64,000 nt of DNA from the NCBI RefSeq assembly GCF_019794555.1, contig NZ_JAIMEP010000010.1, positions 1 to 64,000 of the forward strand, read 5' to 3'. The translations under genes were made by a program, and so were the position numbers. This document shows, piece by piece, positions 17,212-26,438 of the stretch. This DNA comes from Streptococcus suis (GTDB taxonomy: Bacteria; Bacillota; Bacilli; Lactobacillales; Streptococcaceae). A model generated the notes under the pieces. It did no database searches. It saw only the letters and a program-made list of their open reading frames with translations, and was not told the origin of the DNA. Position 1 is the first letter of the stretch, and each line of letters begins with the position of its first letter.

Positions 17212-17973
17212 TTAAAACTTCCCTAAATTCGTCAAATCTTTTTTCTCTGGCATGACTTCCTTATTGTCCCAGTGCTCGACAATCTTGCCGTCTTTGAGGC
17301 GATAGATGTCAAAGTGGGCGTAGTCCTGACCTGCAATCCAGACTTTAGAATAAGCCACCACATAATCACCCTGTCCCATCACCTTGAAGACAAAGTCGTA
17401 GGTGACTTGATTCTCTACAAGATAGTCCTTGTAGGCCGCACCGCCTTGGGCAATCTCTTGGTTGTGCTGAATAAGATCAGCTGCCACATAGTCGTCAAAT
17501 TTCTCGATTTCCCCATTTTGAAGGACATCGACCAAGAAACGACGGACGATTTTCTTGTTGTCCTTGGTCTTGTCTAGGTCTGTCAGCTCAAAGTCAGCGT
17601 AAATCGGGTCTGTTTGGCCAATGGTTTTTGGATAGGCATCGATAACATCCCAATGCTCAACGATACGACCATTAGCATCTGAACGGAAGATGTCCGCTGT
17701 CACCCACTCAGCCTCACCATCATTGAGTTTCTGGTGGACATGAACGAAGACAAAATTTCCGTCTTCAATGGCACGAACAATATTTATTTCCCGCTTGGGA
17801 TTGCGTTTGAAAAAGTCCTCAAAGAAAGCCGCAAATCCCTCTTTCTCATCAGGAACACCCGTACTGTGCTGAGTGTAAGTGGCTCCCATATAGTTTTCAT
17901 GAACTTCCTTGATTTCCCCGTCGCGAATGCCACGGAGATAGAGATTTTTAGCATTTTCTAGTTGATGTGACAT
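17212..17973 (-). CDS. Tandem SnoaL-like (NTF2-fold) protein
   Basis: 253 aa made of two similar halves (about 1-122 and 128-253), each with 'H-S/N...', a 'V(A)YSKVW / FVHVHQKL' strand and the ending 'GRIVEHWDVIDAYP' / 'GKIVEHWDNKEVMP'. This is the SnoaL-like/NTF2 fold found in small hydrolases and isomerases. No specific reaction can be named. It starts 9 nt after the transporter gene, with AGGAG, so it is the last gene of the MarR operon. Confidence 0.85.
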   Translation of the reverse strand: MSHQLENAKNLYLRGIRDGEIKEVHENYMGATYTQHSTGVPDEKEGFAAFFEDFFKRNPKREINIVRAIEDGNFVFVHVHQKLNDGEAEWVTADIFRSDANGRIVEHWDVIDAYPKTIGQTDPIYADFELTDLDKTKDNKKIVRRFLVDVLQNGEIEKFDDYVAADLIQHNQEIAQGGAAYKDYLVENQVTYDFVFKVMGQGDYVVAYSKVWIAGQDYAHFDIYRLKDGKIVEHWDNKEVMPEKKDLTNLGKF

Positions 17974-17982
17974 GATTTTCTC

Positions 17983-19497
17983 CTATTTTAGTAAATTTTC
18001 CTGCTCCAAGTATTCCCTCGCCACTTGCTCTGCCGACTTGCCTTCCACATCGACCGCATAGTTCATCTGGGTCATTTCCTCGGTCGAGATTTTCCCCGCC
18101 AAAGTCCCTAGGACTTGCTCCAACTCAGGGTATTTCTCAAGGGTTTCTTTGGTCAATAGCGGAGCGGCTTGATAGGGTGGGAAGAGCTGTTTGTCGTCTT
18201 CTAGGATTTTCAGCTTGTAAGTGACCACCTTGCTATCTGTCGAGAAGGCTTCGACAAGCTGCACATCTCCGTTTTTAATGGCTTCATAGCGAAGAGCAGG
18301 CTCCATGGTTTTGACATTGAGGTTTAGTCCATAAAGATTGGTCAATCCGACATTACCATCCTCACGGTCGTTAAACTCTAATGAGAAACCTGCAACAGCT
18401 GTCTGCTGCACTTTTGCCAAATCCGAAATCTTTTCAATCCCATTTTTTTGAGCATAGTCTTCCGTTACCGCCAAAGCATAGGTATTCTGGAAAGCCATTG
18501 GTGCTAAATACATCAGACCATCCTGTTCCAAAATCGCTTCTTTAGCGTAGGTATAAACCTCCTCAGGGTTATTGGACAGATTAGACGGTGGATTGGTCAA
18601 AAGGGTGGTCGTAATGGTACCAGTGTACTCTGGATAAATATCAATCGAGCCTGATTTGAGGGCTTCATAGAGGAAGCTGGTCTTGCCAAAGTTTGGCTTC
18701 AGCTCCACCTCGATATCCGTCTGGTCTTCAATCAAGAGTTTATACATATTGATGAGGATTTCAGGCTCTGCCCCCAATTTCCCAGCGATGACCAGCTTTT
18801 TCGATGACGACTGATTGAGTGGAACATAACTAGCTCCGACTGTCAAGAGTGTCACTAAAAGAGCCACCAAAATGGTCCGTGGCTTCTTGTCCTGCAAGAA
18901 CTTGATAATCGAGCCGAAGAGAACTGCCAAGACAGCTGACGACACTGCTCCAATCAAAATCAGGGCTGAGTCATTTCGGTCAATTCCCAAGAGAATAAAA
19001 GAGCCAAGACCACCTGCACCGACCAAGGCAGCAAGTGTTGCCGTCCCGATAATCATAATGGAAGCCGTCCGAATACCAGACATAAGAATAGGCATAGCTA
19101 AGGCCAGCTCGAATTTACGCAGTTTTTCTAGCTTAGTCATCCCAAAGGCTGTCGCAGCTTCTTCCAGCGACGGATCGATTTCCGAAAGTCCAGTTAAAGT
19201 CCCTTGTAAAATAGGGAAAATTGCATAGATGACCAAGGCCACTACTGCAGGTAAAGTACCGATACCCATAAAGGGAATAAAAAGACCTAAAAGTGCTAAG
19301 GATGGAATGGTTTGGAAAACACCTGTCACCTGCAAGCTCCACTCGGTCAGCCTTTTCTTGTTGGACAAGATCAAGCCAAGTGGCACCGCAATAGCGATAG
19401 CGATGATCAAAGCCAAGAGGGAAATTCGCAGGTGCTCAAAGAGGGCTGTCAGCCAGTCTGCTTTGCGTTCGATAAAAGTTGCAATCAACTGATCCAT
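17983..19497 (-). CDS. Osmoprotectant ABC transporter, permease fused to substrate-binding protein
   Basis: 504 aa. Residues about 1-210 are the inner-membrane permease (six helices; '[24 protein letters not shown]' region is the EAA loop that docks the ATPase). After a hydrophobic segment near 213-230, residues 235-504 form an OpuAC/QAT-type periplasmic-style binding domain ('[19 protein letters not shown]'). Fusions of this type import glycine betaine, carnitine or choline. The exact substrate is not readable. Start overlaps the stop of the ATPase gene by 1 nt (TAATG). Confidence 0.93.
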   Translation of the reverse strand: MDQLIATFIERKADWLTALFEHLRISLLALIIAIAIAVPLGLILSNKKRLTEWSLQVTGVFQTIPSLALLGLFIPFMGIGTLPAVVALVIYAIFPILQGTLTGLSEIDPSLEEAATAFGMTKLEKLRKFELALAMPILMSGIRTASIMIIGTATLAALVGAGGLGSFILLGIDRNDSALILIGAVSSAVLAVLFGSIIKFLQDKKPRTILVALLVTLLTVGASYVPLNQSSSKKLVIAGKLGAEPEILINMYKLLIEDQTDIEVELKPNFGKTSFLYEALKSGSIDIYPEYTGTITTTLLTNPPSNLSNNPEEVYTYAKEAILEQDGLMYLAPMAFQNTYALAVTEDYAQKNGIEKISDLAKVQQTAVAGFSLEFNDREDGNVGLTNLYGLNLNVKTMEPALRYEAIKNGDVQLVEAFSTDSKVVTYKLKILEDDKQLFPPYQAAPLLTKETLEKYPELEQVLGTLAGKISTEEMTQMNYAVDVEGKSAEQVAREYLEQENLLK

Positions 19498-20228
19498 TAG
19501 GCACCTCCCCTATTTTTCATAAATTCGATGACAAAGTCGTTGGCAGGCTGGTTACGAAGTTCATCAGGCGTACCCAATTGAACCACTTCTCCTGCCCTCA
19601 TCAAGCAGATACGGTCTGCCAGCTTAACCGCCTCATCCATATCATGGGTAACGAAAACCGTTGTCATCTTGAATTCCTCGTGTAACTCCTTAATCAAGTC
19701 CTGCAACTGCCCCTTGCTAATTGGATCCAAGGCTGAGAAAGGTTCGTCCATCAGCAAGACCTTGGGATTGGCAATAATGGCCCGCAGAATCCCAATCCGC
19801 TGTTTTTCTCCCCCAGACAAGTCCTTGGGTAGACGCCCCAGATAACTATCTGGATCCAAGCCAACCTTAGTTAAAAGCTCTCTGGATTTTTTTAGAATAT
19901 CTTGCTTGCTCATCCCCTTCATCTCAGGAATAAGAGCGATATTTTCAGCCACTGTCATATTTGGAAATAAAGCAATCTGTTGCAGAACATAGCCAGTTTC
20001 CAAGCGTAGTTCTCGTAGGTCAAAGTCTTTCAGCCGCTTGCCCTGAATCCGAATATCTCCATCTGTCTGCTCAATCAGGCGATTGATCAGTTTCAGCGTG
20101 GTTGTTTTTCCGCTACCGCTTGGTCCAATCAAAACAAAGAATTCTCCCTCTTGAATGTCAAAAGTCAAGTTCTTCAAGATTGGTTCGTTGACCTGATAGG
20201 TCAAGGACACATTTTGGTAATCAATCAT
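19497..20228 (-). CDS. Osmoprotectant ABC transporter ATP-binding protein
   Basis: 243 aa. Walker A GPSGSGKT (35-42), Q-loop '[15 protein letters not shown]', signature LSGGEKQRI and Walker [13 protein letters not shown] are all intact. Shorter than OpuAA/OpuCA because the C-terminal CBS domains are absent, so cation-sensing by CBS is not expected. Overlaps the MarR gene by 8 nt and the permease gene by 1 nt. Confidence 0.93.
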   Translation of the reverse strand: MIDYQNVSLTYQVNEPILKNLTFDIQEGEFFVLIGPSGSGKTTTLKLINRLIEQTDGDIRIQGKRLKDFDLRELRLETGYVLQQIALFPNMTVAENIALIPEMKGMSKQDILKKSRELLTKVGLDPDSYLGRLPKDLSGGEKQRIGILRAIIANPKVLLMDEPFSALDPISKGQLQDLIKELHEEFKMTTVFVTHDMDEAVKLADRICLMRAGEVVQLGTPDELRNQPANDFVIEFMKNRGGA

Positions 20229-20670
20229 TGGTTTCTCCTCCCAAAATTTCCGTCAAGGCATGCCCATAGCGACCAAAGAGGTCTAGTAACTGCTCCTGTT
20301 CTTCCAAGCTGAACTGGGACAGGGCTGTTTTTTCCGCCTCTTCCAAGGGGTCCAAAATCCGACTGGCATAGACACGGCCTTCCTCGGTCAATTTGAACTT
20401 CTTATACCGTTTGTCTGCTGGATTTTCCTCAAAAAAGACATAGCCCTTATCAAGAAATTTCTTAATGGTGGCATTGACCACCTGCTTACTAGAGTAAGTC
20501 CTCTTACTGACCAAATTCTGTGTCACACCTCCGGGATGATAATAAAGCCACATAAGGATCGATAGGCACTTGCCGTTTAGCCCCTGTCGCCGTGCATAAC
20601 CCTCATAGAGCCCGACCTGCTGGTCAAAGATACGGGCCAAGGCCTTACTCCGCTGTCTCAATTCTGTCAT
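20221..20670 (-). CDS. MarR-family transcriptional regulator
   Basis: 149 aa winged-helix protein. Recognition region 'TQNLVSKRTYSSKQVVNATI' and wing 'NPADKRYKKFKLTEEGRVYA' fit MarR. Of two adjacent ATGs the second (20670) is 6 nt after GGAGG. The gene starts inside the oxidoreductase gene (26-nt overlap) and ends inside the ATPase gene, so it is embedded in the operon it probably controls through the palindromes at 21654-21712. Confidence 0.88.
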   Translation of the reverse strand: MTELRQRSKALARIFDQQVGLYEGYARRQGLNGKCLSILMWLYYHPGGVTQNLVSKRTYSSKQVVNATIKKFLDKGYVFFEENPADKRYKKFKLTEEGRVYASRILDPLEEAEKTALSQFSLEEQEQLLDLFGRYGHALTEILGGETND

Positions 20671-21634
20671 CATCTTCCTCCCTATTCAGCACAATCACCT
20701 TGCCAAAAGCCTCCGCCCCTTCTAAATAGCGGTGAGCCTCCTGTATGGTATCCAAACTAAAAATCTTCTCCGGCCCAACTGGCACCTGATAATGAGCTAG
20801 GTAGTCAAACATCTCCTGCAACTTTTCCTGATTGACATTGCCCGAATAAAAAGTAGTCAAATAGACATTCTGCCGCAACTGCTCAATGGGATCAAAGTTC
20901 TCCAGATACCACTTGCCACCCAGCTGCCCAGTCGAGCAGATGATACCACCCTCCTCCAGATGAGCTAGTGAATCCGACAGGGTAGCAGGCCCGACCAATT
21001 CAAAAATTTTGGTAAAGGTCAGGTCCGTCTGCAAACGCCCCTCTTTTTCGAGGATGACTTGGCTAAAACCAGAGGCAAGCAGCTGATTGGTCTTTTCTAG
21101 CTTGCGGACAGAAGCGTAGGTTGGCAAATCTGGAAACTGGCTCCGCACCAATTTGACAAAGGCCTGTCCAACCCCGCTAGCCCCCGCACGCACCAAGATC
21201 CGATCTGACGCTTCCAGCTTGAGATTTTTCATGGAACCGTAGGCGGTATAGTAGGTTTCAGGGACACTAGCTAGCTCCGCCCAGCCCAAATCAGTCTGAA
21301 CAGGGTAGAGGATTTGATTAGGCACCAGGGCGTACTCTGCATAGCCACCGTCAAAGGCTCGGCCCAGCTCACCCATGATGGATACAACCTTTTGCCCGAC
21401 TGGTAACCTGTCTGGCTCTGTCGTTTCCTCAATCACGCCGACCAATTCAATCCCCAAAATCCGTGGAAACACTACACTTGGTGACAGACCCTGTCTAGTA
21501 AAAATCTCCGAATGATTGATACCAAAGCCTTTGATTTTTACCAAGGACCAGCCTGTTTTCACTTGCGGTTTGGCAATTTCTTTTACTTCCAAAACCTCTG
21601 GCCCACCAGCTTTTGAAACCACAACAGCTTTCAT
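20645..21634 (-). CDS. NADPH:quinone-type oxidoreductase (MDR superfamily)
   Basis: 329 aa. Medium-chain dehydrogenase/reductase: GroES-like N-terminal half ('GFGINHSEIFTRQGLSP', 'PRILGIELVGVIEE') and a Rossmann half ('ILVRAGASGVGQAFVKLV'). The structural zinc-binding cysteines are absent, pointing to the quinone oxidoreductase/zeta-crystallin branch. SD AAAGGAGA. First gene of a MarR-controlled operon, as is common for electrophile- or quinone-responsive loci. Confidence 0.87.
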   Translation of the reverse strand: MKAVVVSKAGGPEVLEVKEIAKPQVKTGWSLVKIKGFGINHSEIFTRQGLSPSVVFPRILGIELVGVIEETTEPDRLPVGQKVVSIMGELGRAFDGGYAEYALVPNQILYPVQTDLGWAELASVPETYYTAYGSMKNLKLEASDRILVRAGASGVGQAFVKLVRSQFPDLPTYASVRKLEKTNQLLASGFSQVILEKEGRLQTDLTFTKIFELVGPATLSDSLAHLEEGGIICSTGQLGGKWYLENFDPIEQLRQNVYLTTFYSGNVNQEKLQEMFDYLAHYQVPVGPEKIFSLDTIQEAHRYLEGAEAFGKVIVLNREEDDDRIETAE

Positions 21635-21653
21635 CTGCTCTCTCCTTTGTAAT

Positions 21654-21712
21654 TAGTCAATCTTTTTTACTATTTTATCAGAAAAAGAAAGATAGTCAAT
21701 TTTTTTGACTAT
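21654..21712 (-). promoter_or_regulatory. Promoter with MarR-type operators
   Basis: TTGACT (21694-21699) and TAAAAT (21672-21677) are 16 bp apart with an extended -10 TGA. A perfect palindrome ATAGTCAA-N5-TTGACTAT (21692-21712) covers the -35 and an imperfect second one (TAGTCAA...TTACTAT, 21654-21673) covers the -10 and start site. This layout suggests repression by the operon's own MarR protein. Confidence 0.7.
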
Positions 21713-22459
21713 TTATCTCTGCAGGAGTTCTTGATAGATTTCCCGGTCTAAATCCTTGAAAACATTGAAGACAACCCTAATATTCGGGTGTTTCTTGATA
21801 AAAGAGCGAACAGTTTTTACCGCAATCTCCGCGGCCAGCTGATTAGGGAAACGAAACTCGCCTGTGCTAATGCAACAAAAGGCAATACTGGTCAGCCCAT
21901 TTTCCACAGCCACTTCCAAACTTTTTTGATAAGAGGAGGCAAGCAATGCCTCATCTTGAGGACTGACCTCCGCCTGAATAATCGGTCCAACCGTGTGAAT
22001 GATATATTTAGCTGGCAGATTGTAGGCTGGTGTAATCTTGGCCTGACCTGTTGCTTCCAAGTGCCCTTGAGTCTTCATGAGCTGATAACAAGCCAACCGC
22101 AATTGAAGCCCCGCCTGTGAATGAATGGCATTGTCAATACAGTAGTGATGTGGGACAAAGCAACCCAAGAGCTGACTATTGGCCGCGTTGATAATCGCAT
22201 CAACTACTAGGCTAGTAATGTCTCCCTGCCAGAGATAAATCTGCGGCTCCACTTCCTGTAAGTCGGAAAGACCTGTCACCCTTTTCTGAGCTAATGTTTC
22301 CTGTAAATAGGCATCTTGCAAGCTCCAAAACTCCGCCGGCATGACCTTGGGCTCCCAAAGGTTCATCAAGGCTCGCAAGGCCCATTCTTGTTCGTCCTCT
22401 GTCTGAGGAAAATCCAGATCAGGCGCCAGATAGTGAATCAATTTTTCTAGTTTTTCCAT
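21713..22459 (-). CDS. Zinc-containing macrodomain protein (SirTM partner)
   Basis: 248 aa. Macrodomain with 'QGDITSLVVDAIINAANSQL' core (78-97, ADP-ribose binding) and the zinc-type segment GCFVPHHYCIDNAIHSQAG with C100, His104/105 and C107. The N-terminal ~70 residues are helical. Such Zn-macrodomains sit next to SirTM and remove ADP-ribose from the protein the sirtuin modifies. Overlaps the sirtuin gene by 13 nt. Confidence 0.9.
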   Translation of the reverse strand: MEKLEKLIHYLAPDLDFPQTEDEQEWALRALMNLWEPKVMPAEFWSLQDAYLQETLAQKRVTGLSDLQEVEPQIYLWQGDITSLVVDAIINAANSQLLGCFVPHHYCIDNAIHSQAGLQLRLACYQLMKTQGHLEATGQAKITPAYNLPAKYIIHTVGPIIQAEVSPQDEALLASSYQKSLEVAVENGLTSIAFCCISTGEFRFPNQLAAEIAVKTVRSFIKKHPNIRVVFNVFKDLDREIYQELLQR

Positions 22460-23268
22460 GCTCTTACCACCTCCTGCATATCTTGGTTGATGGTGATAAT
22501 GCCCTCACGTTCTGGGTCTTCCAGATTGAGCCGAATCAGACTAGCAGCTGGCAGAGCCTCATTCAAACGTTCAAAGGGGAATTTAATAATAGTTGGCATA
22601 TTGAAGCCCACACCCAGTTCCAAAAAGACAATTTTTCTCGCCGCATTTTCCTGTAAAAATGCAATGTAAGCTTCTTCTTGTCTGTACCAGCTAGCATCTT
22701 CGACAAAACGATTATCCACTCGCAAATGGCTCATCATATCTGCCCCGCATTTCGGACACTTGGGAATGTCCTCACTTCTGACCTCCAAGCCTTGACGGTT
22801 GGTAAGCATGATTTCCAAGGCTGTTTGGTTATTATAAACACCATCATGGCAAGGAACGGAGCATTGAAACTCTCCATAATTGCCCTGGACTTCAAAGAGT
22901 TTTTCTTTGTCAAACCCCGCCTTTTCAAACTGACTATCTACATTGGTGGTAATAACAAAATAATTTTTACCTGCCACCACCTCATACAAATCCTGATAGA
23001 GTGGCAAGCTGCCTGTCTGATAGCGATTGAGATAGAGGTGCTGGCTCCAGTAGCCCCACTTTTTCTCCTCAGTTGTAAAGGGATAAAATCCAGCGGAATA
23101 CATATCTGTCAGCCCATAGGACTTGATAAAAGGTGCAAAATGTTCCTCAAATCGTTGGCCTGAGTAGGTCAAGCCCGCAGCACTGGACAGACCAGCGCCT
23201 GCTCCAATCACGATTACTTCTGCTTCTGCAAGCAATTTTTTGGCATGATCAATTTTTTGAATCACCAT
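22447..23268 (-). CDS. Class M sirtuin (SirTM), protein ADP-ribosyltransferase
   Basis: 273 aa. NAD-binding GAGAGLSSAAG at 22-32 and 'ITTNVDSQF' are sirtuin marks. The usual catalytic His-Gly is replaced by Gln-Gly (VQGNYGEFQC), as in SirTM enzymes that ADP-ribosylate lipoylated GcvH-L. A Cys pair (CPKCG) is present but a full four-Cys zinc site is not clear. The lipoate ligase and gcvH-L genes that normally accompany it are not in this window. Divergent from an HxlR regulator. Confidence 0.9.
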   Translation of the reverse strand: MVIQKIDHAKKLLAEAEVIVIGAGAGLSSAAGLTYSGQRFEEHFAPFIKSYGLTDMYSAGFYPFTTEEKKWGYWSQHLYLNRYQTGSLPLYQDLYEVVAGKNYFVITTNVDSQFEKAGFDKEKLFEVQGNYGEFQCSVPCHDGVYNNQTALEIMLTNRQGLEVRSEDIPKCPKCGADMMSHLRVDNRFVEDASWYRQEEAYIAFLQENAARKIVFLELGVGFNMPTIIKFPFERLNEALPAASLIRLNLEDPEREGIITINQDMQEVVRAWKN

Positions 23269-23368
23269 TTTAACTCCACCTTAAATAATATATTTTCCTT
23301 GCTTTTTTCAAGCTCTGCCATTATACTAACACTATCAGTATCTTTTAGAAAGTATACACCTTAAAGTA

Positions 23369-23380
23369 GGGTAGTTACCC
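23369..23380. promoter_or_regulatory. Palindrome in divergent SirTM/HxlR region
   Basis: GGGTAGTTACCC, flanked by AAAGTA on both sides, lies between the two divergent genes. It is a plausible binding site for the HxlR protein. A TATAAT for the sirtuin operon is visible near 23319-23324. Confidence 0.45.
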
Positions 23381-23450
23381 AAAAGTAAGAAATGTATATT
23401 TCCAATGAGAAAGTGACCTAAGTTTTTTTGAAAAAATTTTGGAGGAAGCC

Positions 23451-23789
23451 ATGACCAGTAAAAAATTACCTCAAGATTTGCCAGCCTGTCCAGTCGAAAC
23501 GACCTTGCTCTTGATTGGTGGCAAGTGGAATATTCTCATCCTACGTGACCTGATGAATGATACCAAGCGCTTTGGGGAATTACAACGCTCCATTGGTTCC
23601 ATCAGCCAGAAAGTCTTAACTAGTAACCTTCGTGACCTTGAAGCCAAGGGTATTGTGGACCGAAAGGTCTACCCCGAAGTTCCACCCCGTGTGGAATACT
23701 CTCTAACAGAACTCGGTCGTTCCTTGAAACCAATCCTCGACTCTATGTCAGACTGGGGAGAGTGGTACCATGACCAACAAGCTGAATAA
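23451..23789 (+). CDS. HxlR-family transcriptional regulator
   Basis: 112 aa. 'CPVETTLLLIGGKWNILILRDL' is the HxlR signature (C12, shown in part), followed by 'ISQKVLTSNLRDLEAKGIVDR' and the wing 'PPRVEYSLTELGRSL'. A longer frame starts inside the SD GGAGG, so ATG 23451 is used. The N-terminal Cys is often a redox or electrophile sensor in this family. Divergent to sirTM, which it may regulate. Confidence 0.9.
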   Translation: MTSKKLPQDLPACPVETTLLLIGGKWNILILRDLMNDTKRFGELQRSIGSISQKVLTSNLRDLEAKGIVDRKVYPEVPPRVEYSLTELGRSLKPILDSMSDWGEWYHDQQAE

Positions 23790-23790
23790 G

Positions 23791-23830
23791 CAAGAACTCC
23801 GACTAGATGTTTCTAATCGGAGTTTTCTGT
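23791..23830. terminator. Bidirectional terminator
   Basis: AACTCCGA / TCGGAGTT stem between the converging HxlR and racemase genes, with T-rich sequence on the plus side. Confidence 0.75.
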
Positions 23831-24595
23831 TACATATATCCATAAAATTCTCTACGAACGACCGCTGAATGGACCCAGTTAATCAAGGTAGTAAAATCAA
23901 AAACTGGTAGTCCTGTTTCTCTATGTAGAGCAGCAGCATAGGGAGGTAGGTCACTACATTCCAGCAAAATGGCACCAATTTCTGGGTGGTTGGCTTGCAA
24001 ATCCTGAACGACTGCTACTAAGTCTGACTTCAAACGCCCATTGTCCAAAAATGGTTTGTTGTAACGAATTGGAGCGAAACTATCCAGACTACCTATCTCT
24101 TTGACAATACAGTCTGAAATGGAAGCGTTGGCTTTGGCGAAAAAGTCTGCACTCGCTCCCTCACCATCTGCTACTAGTACCGCAATTTTCTGATCTGGTT
24201 TGAGTCCCATTTTAATCAAGGGAATTTGAAGCACACTAGAAAGATAGACAGGAACTGCTACAGCATCTCGCACCTGCTCCTGAAAATGGTTAAAATAACC
24301 ACAGGCGCCTACAATGGCTCGCACACCCTTTTTCTCTAACTTCTTAGCTGCCTCAATGACCTTTCCAAACAGTTTCTCCTCACCATTGAACAGATCCTCA
24401 ATTTCTAAAACAATATCCTCATAGACAACTGGAAAAGAAAAAGTAGTCATGTTGGCTACATTACCCGGCAACTTGACATAGTTTAAATTGATAGTGATAA
24501 TCCCAATCGAAAATCCTGCTACAGAGGCATTTTGTACCTGAAAGAACTGAGCCAATTGCCCAGCTTTGTTCAATACTTGCTCTAAAGTGTGTCAT
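23830..24595 (-). pseudogene. Asp/Glu racemase-family gene, frameshifted just after its start
   Basis: The body encodes a racemase-like protein with both cysteine motifs (VGACGYF and LLECSDLPPYA), so catalytic residues are intact. The only in-frame start is TTG at 24573 and it has no ribosome site. Upstream, AGAGG sits 5 nt before ATG at 24595, which is in a different frame: ATG is followed by ACACAC and then TTTAGAG. One more AC unit would give MTHTLEQVLNKAGQ..., joining the good start to the body. A 2-nt deletion or repeat slippage is the simplest reading; use of TTG is the alternative. Confidence 0.6.
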
Positions 24596-24621
24596 TTATA
24601 CCTCTGTTCACCATTTACTAC

Positions 24622-24627
24622 AGTATA
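24622..24627 (-). promoter_or_regulatory. Promoter of racemase-family gene (-10)
   Basis: TATACT with extended TGG, with TTGGCC 18 bp upstream. Places the transcript start about 20 nt before the out-of-frame ATG at 24595. Confidence 0.45.
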
Positions 24628-24679
24628 CCAAAACCAAATTCTCCCGGCCAATACCAATAAATTATGACTATCTATAAGA

Positions 24680-24911
24680 ATGGGAGTGGGAAAGAACTCG
24701 ACCATTCATAGAAGAGTTCGTCTTTCCACCCCCGCACAGCTCAAACTGTCTGGGAGACAGTTTGAGGTTGGAGATGAAGCGAACTCTGTTCGCATCAGTC
24801 GTAATGGTCAGATTTGGAGTGTAAAACACGAACAAATCTGCCAATCAACCACTGCGCTGAGATGTTGACACTAATTTTGTGAAGCGGTGCTGGGCTTTTT
24901 GCCCAGCCTCA
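24680..24911 (-). repeat. Intergenic repeat, copy A
   Basis: About 230 bp shared with 62623-62938 (opposite orientation on the plus strand). Common parts: CTGTCTGGGAGACAG hairpin, a GCGAACT.TGTTCGC hairpin, CAGATTTGGAGTGTAAAA and CAACCACTGCGCTGAGATG. One end is a hairpin (GCTGGGC-TTTTT-GCCCAGC) that lies 9 nt past the pbuX stop. Non-coding. Confidence 0.8.
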
Positions 24912-24919
24912 TCTGAATA

Positions 24920-26227
24920 TTATTTTTCTTTTAAAACCATGTTCAAAATGAGTGCAGCTAAAGTACCTGTAGAAATTCCTGAGGATAAGACCATTTGTAA
25001 CGCTGACGGAAGATGGCTCAACAATTCTGGACGTACCGTCACACCGATACCAAGCGCAAAGGCAATGGAAATAATCAAGAGCTCACGGTCACCAATTTTT
25101 ACAGTTGCAAGCGTCTTAATCCCTTGAGCAGCAACCAAACCGAACATGATAATTCCAACACCACCAAGAACAGGCTGAGGCATGATGGAAATCAAGGCAG
25201 ACAATTTTGGAAAGACACCAAGTAAAGCAAGAATAACACCCGCAATAATCATAACATGACGACTAGCAACTTTTGTTAAGGTAATGAGACCAACATTTTG
25301 TGAAAAGGCCGTATTTGGACCTGCACCAAAGATACCAGCAATCAAAGAACCAACACCGTCTGCCAGAACACCATTTGCTGCCCGCTCAGAAGAAATTTTT
25401 TGGTTAGATGCTTCTCCAATTGCCATCATAATCCCTACCGTACCAATCAAGGATACAACATAAGCAGGAATAAAGGCCAAAATCGAAGATAAGTCAAATT
25501 TTACACCGTAGTGGAAAATTTTAGGAAGAGCAAACCAGGCTGCCTCTCCAACAGCAGACATATCTACTTTTCCAAGCAAAATACAGAGGACATATCCAAA
25601 GACCATACCGAAGAAGACTGACGCTGTTTTCAGCATTCCTTTTCCATAATGATTCAATACCAGAGTAAAGACCAAGACGATAAAGGCAATACTGATATTT
25701 TCAACTGAAGCATAGTCTGAAGCGCCAGCTCCACCAGCTGCCCAGTCCATACTTACTGGCATGAGGGTAATACCGATGAGGGAAACAACGGTCCCTGTAA
25801 TCAATGGTGGAAAGAAACGCATCAAGGGTTTCACAAAACGACTCAAAATGATTTCAACAAATGAACCCGCAATGGTTGCACCCACGATACCAGCAATTCC
25901 CAATTGGCTACCAACACTGATTGCTGGATTAGCAAAAGTAAAGTCCGTTCCCATCATACCAGAAACACGTGAACCTACAGGGCCAACACCTTTAGATTGC
26001 AAAATAGTTGCAATCCCAGCAACAAAGATTGAGGCCGATACCATAATAGAAGTATCTTCTACTGATAACCCCAAAGCACTTGCAACGACAAGAGGCACTG
26101 CGATGATTCCTGCAAAAGCTGCTAAAATATGCTGAAAAGCAAGCAACACAGCCATCCCTTTTGGTGGTTGTTCATCAATTCCATAGAGCATTTCTGATGA
26201 ATGTTCATTTGTTGTTTTCTGAGACAT
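24920..26227 (-). CDS. pbuX: Xanthine permease (NCS2 family)
   Basis: 435 aa with about 14 membrane helices. NAT/NCS2 marks include 'GFGPNTAFSQNVGLITLTKV'-type segment (here FGAGPNTAFSQNVG) and 'GEASNQKI' in place of the uracil-type EHIGDH, which fits purine base transport. Divergent from xpt, supporting xanthine or hypoxanthine as substrate. SD AAAAGGAGAAAC. Confidence 0.88.
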   Translation of the reverse strand: MSQKTTNEHSSEMLYGIDEQPPKGMAVLLAFQHILAAFAGIIAVPLVVASALGLSVEDTSIMVSASIFVAGIATILQSKGVGPVGSRVSGMMGTDFTFANPAISVGSQLGIAGIVGATIAGSFVEIILSRFVKPLMRFFPPLITGTVVSLIGITLMPVSMDWAAGGAGASDYASVENISIAFIVLVFTLVLNHYGKGMLKTASVFFGMVFGYVLCILLGKVDMSAVGEAAWFALPKIFHYGVKFDLSSILAFIPAYVVSLIGTVGIMMAIGEASNQKISSERAANGVLADGVGSLIAGIFGAGPNTAFSQNVGLITLTKVASRHVMIIAGVILALLGVFPKLSALISIMPQPVLGGVGIIMFGLVAAQGIKTLATVKIGDRELLIISIAFALGIGVTVRPELLSHLPSALQMVLSSGISTGTLAALILNMVLKEK

Positions 26228-26261
26228 TGTTTCTCCTTTTTGTTCCTAAATAATATTTTTT

Positions 26262-26290
26262 AGTCTAACAGAAAAATTCACTTATTTCAA
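26262..26290 (-). promoter_or_regulatory. pbuX promoter
   Basis: TTGAAA (26285-26290), 17-bp spacer, TAGACT (26262-26267). A weak PurBox-like CGAAC core lies at 26318-26322. Confidence 0.55.
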
Positions 26291-26380
26291 TACAATTGAC
26301 GATGTTTTTTTGTTCCCGTTCGCCTTTTGGTCGTTTAGCCTGTTTTTTTACATGTTTTTATAACAATAATTCGTTTATTG

Positions 26381-26409
26381 TTTTGCTTATGATAAAAAAA
26401 TGCTATAAT
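26381..26409 (+). promoter_or_regulatory. xpt promoter
   Basis: TATAAT at 26404-26409 with extended TGC element; weak -35 (TTTTGC) 17 bp upstream. No purine riboswitch fold is seen in the short leader. Confidence 0.65.
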
Positions 26410-26438
26410 ACACCAAGGAATCATTTGGAGGAAGAATC

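Noticed and set aside
26228..26438. Possible purine riboswitch between pbuX and xpt
   Set aside because: Leaders are too short and lack the conserved three-way junction; only promoters and weak PurBox-like cores are seen.
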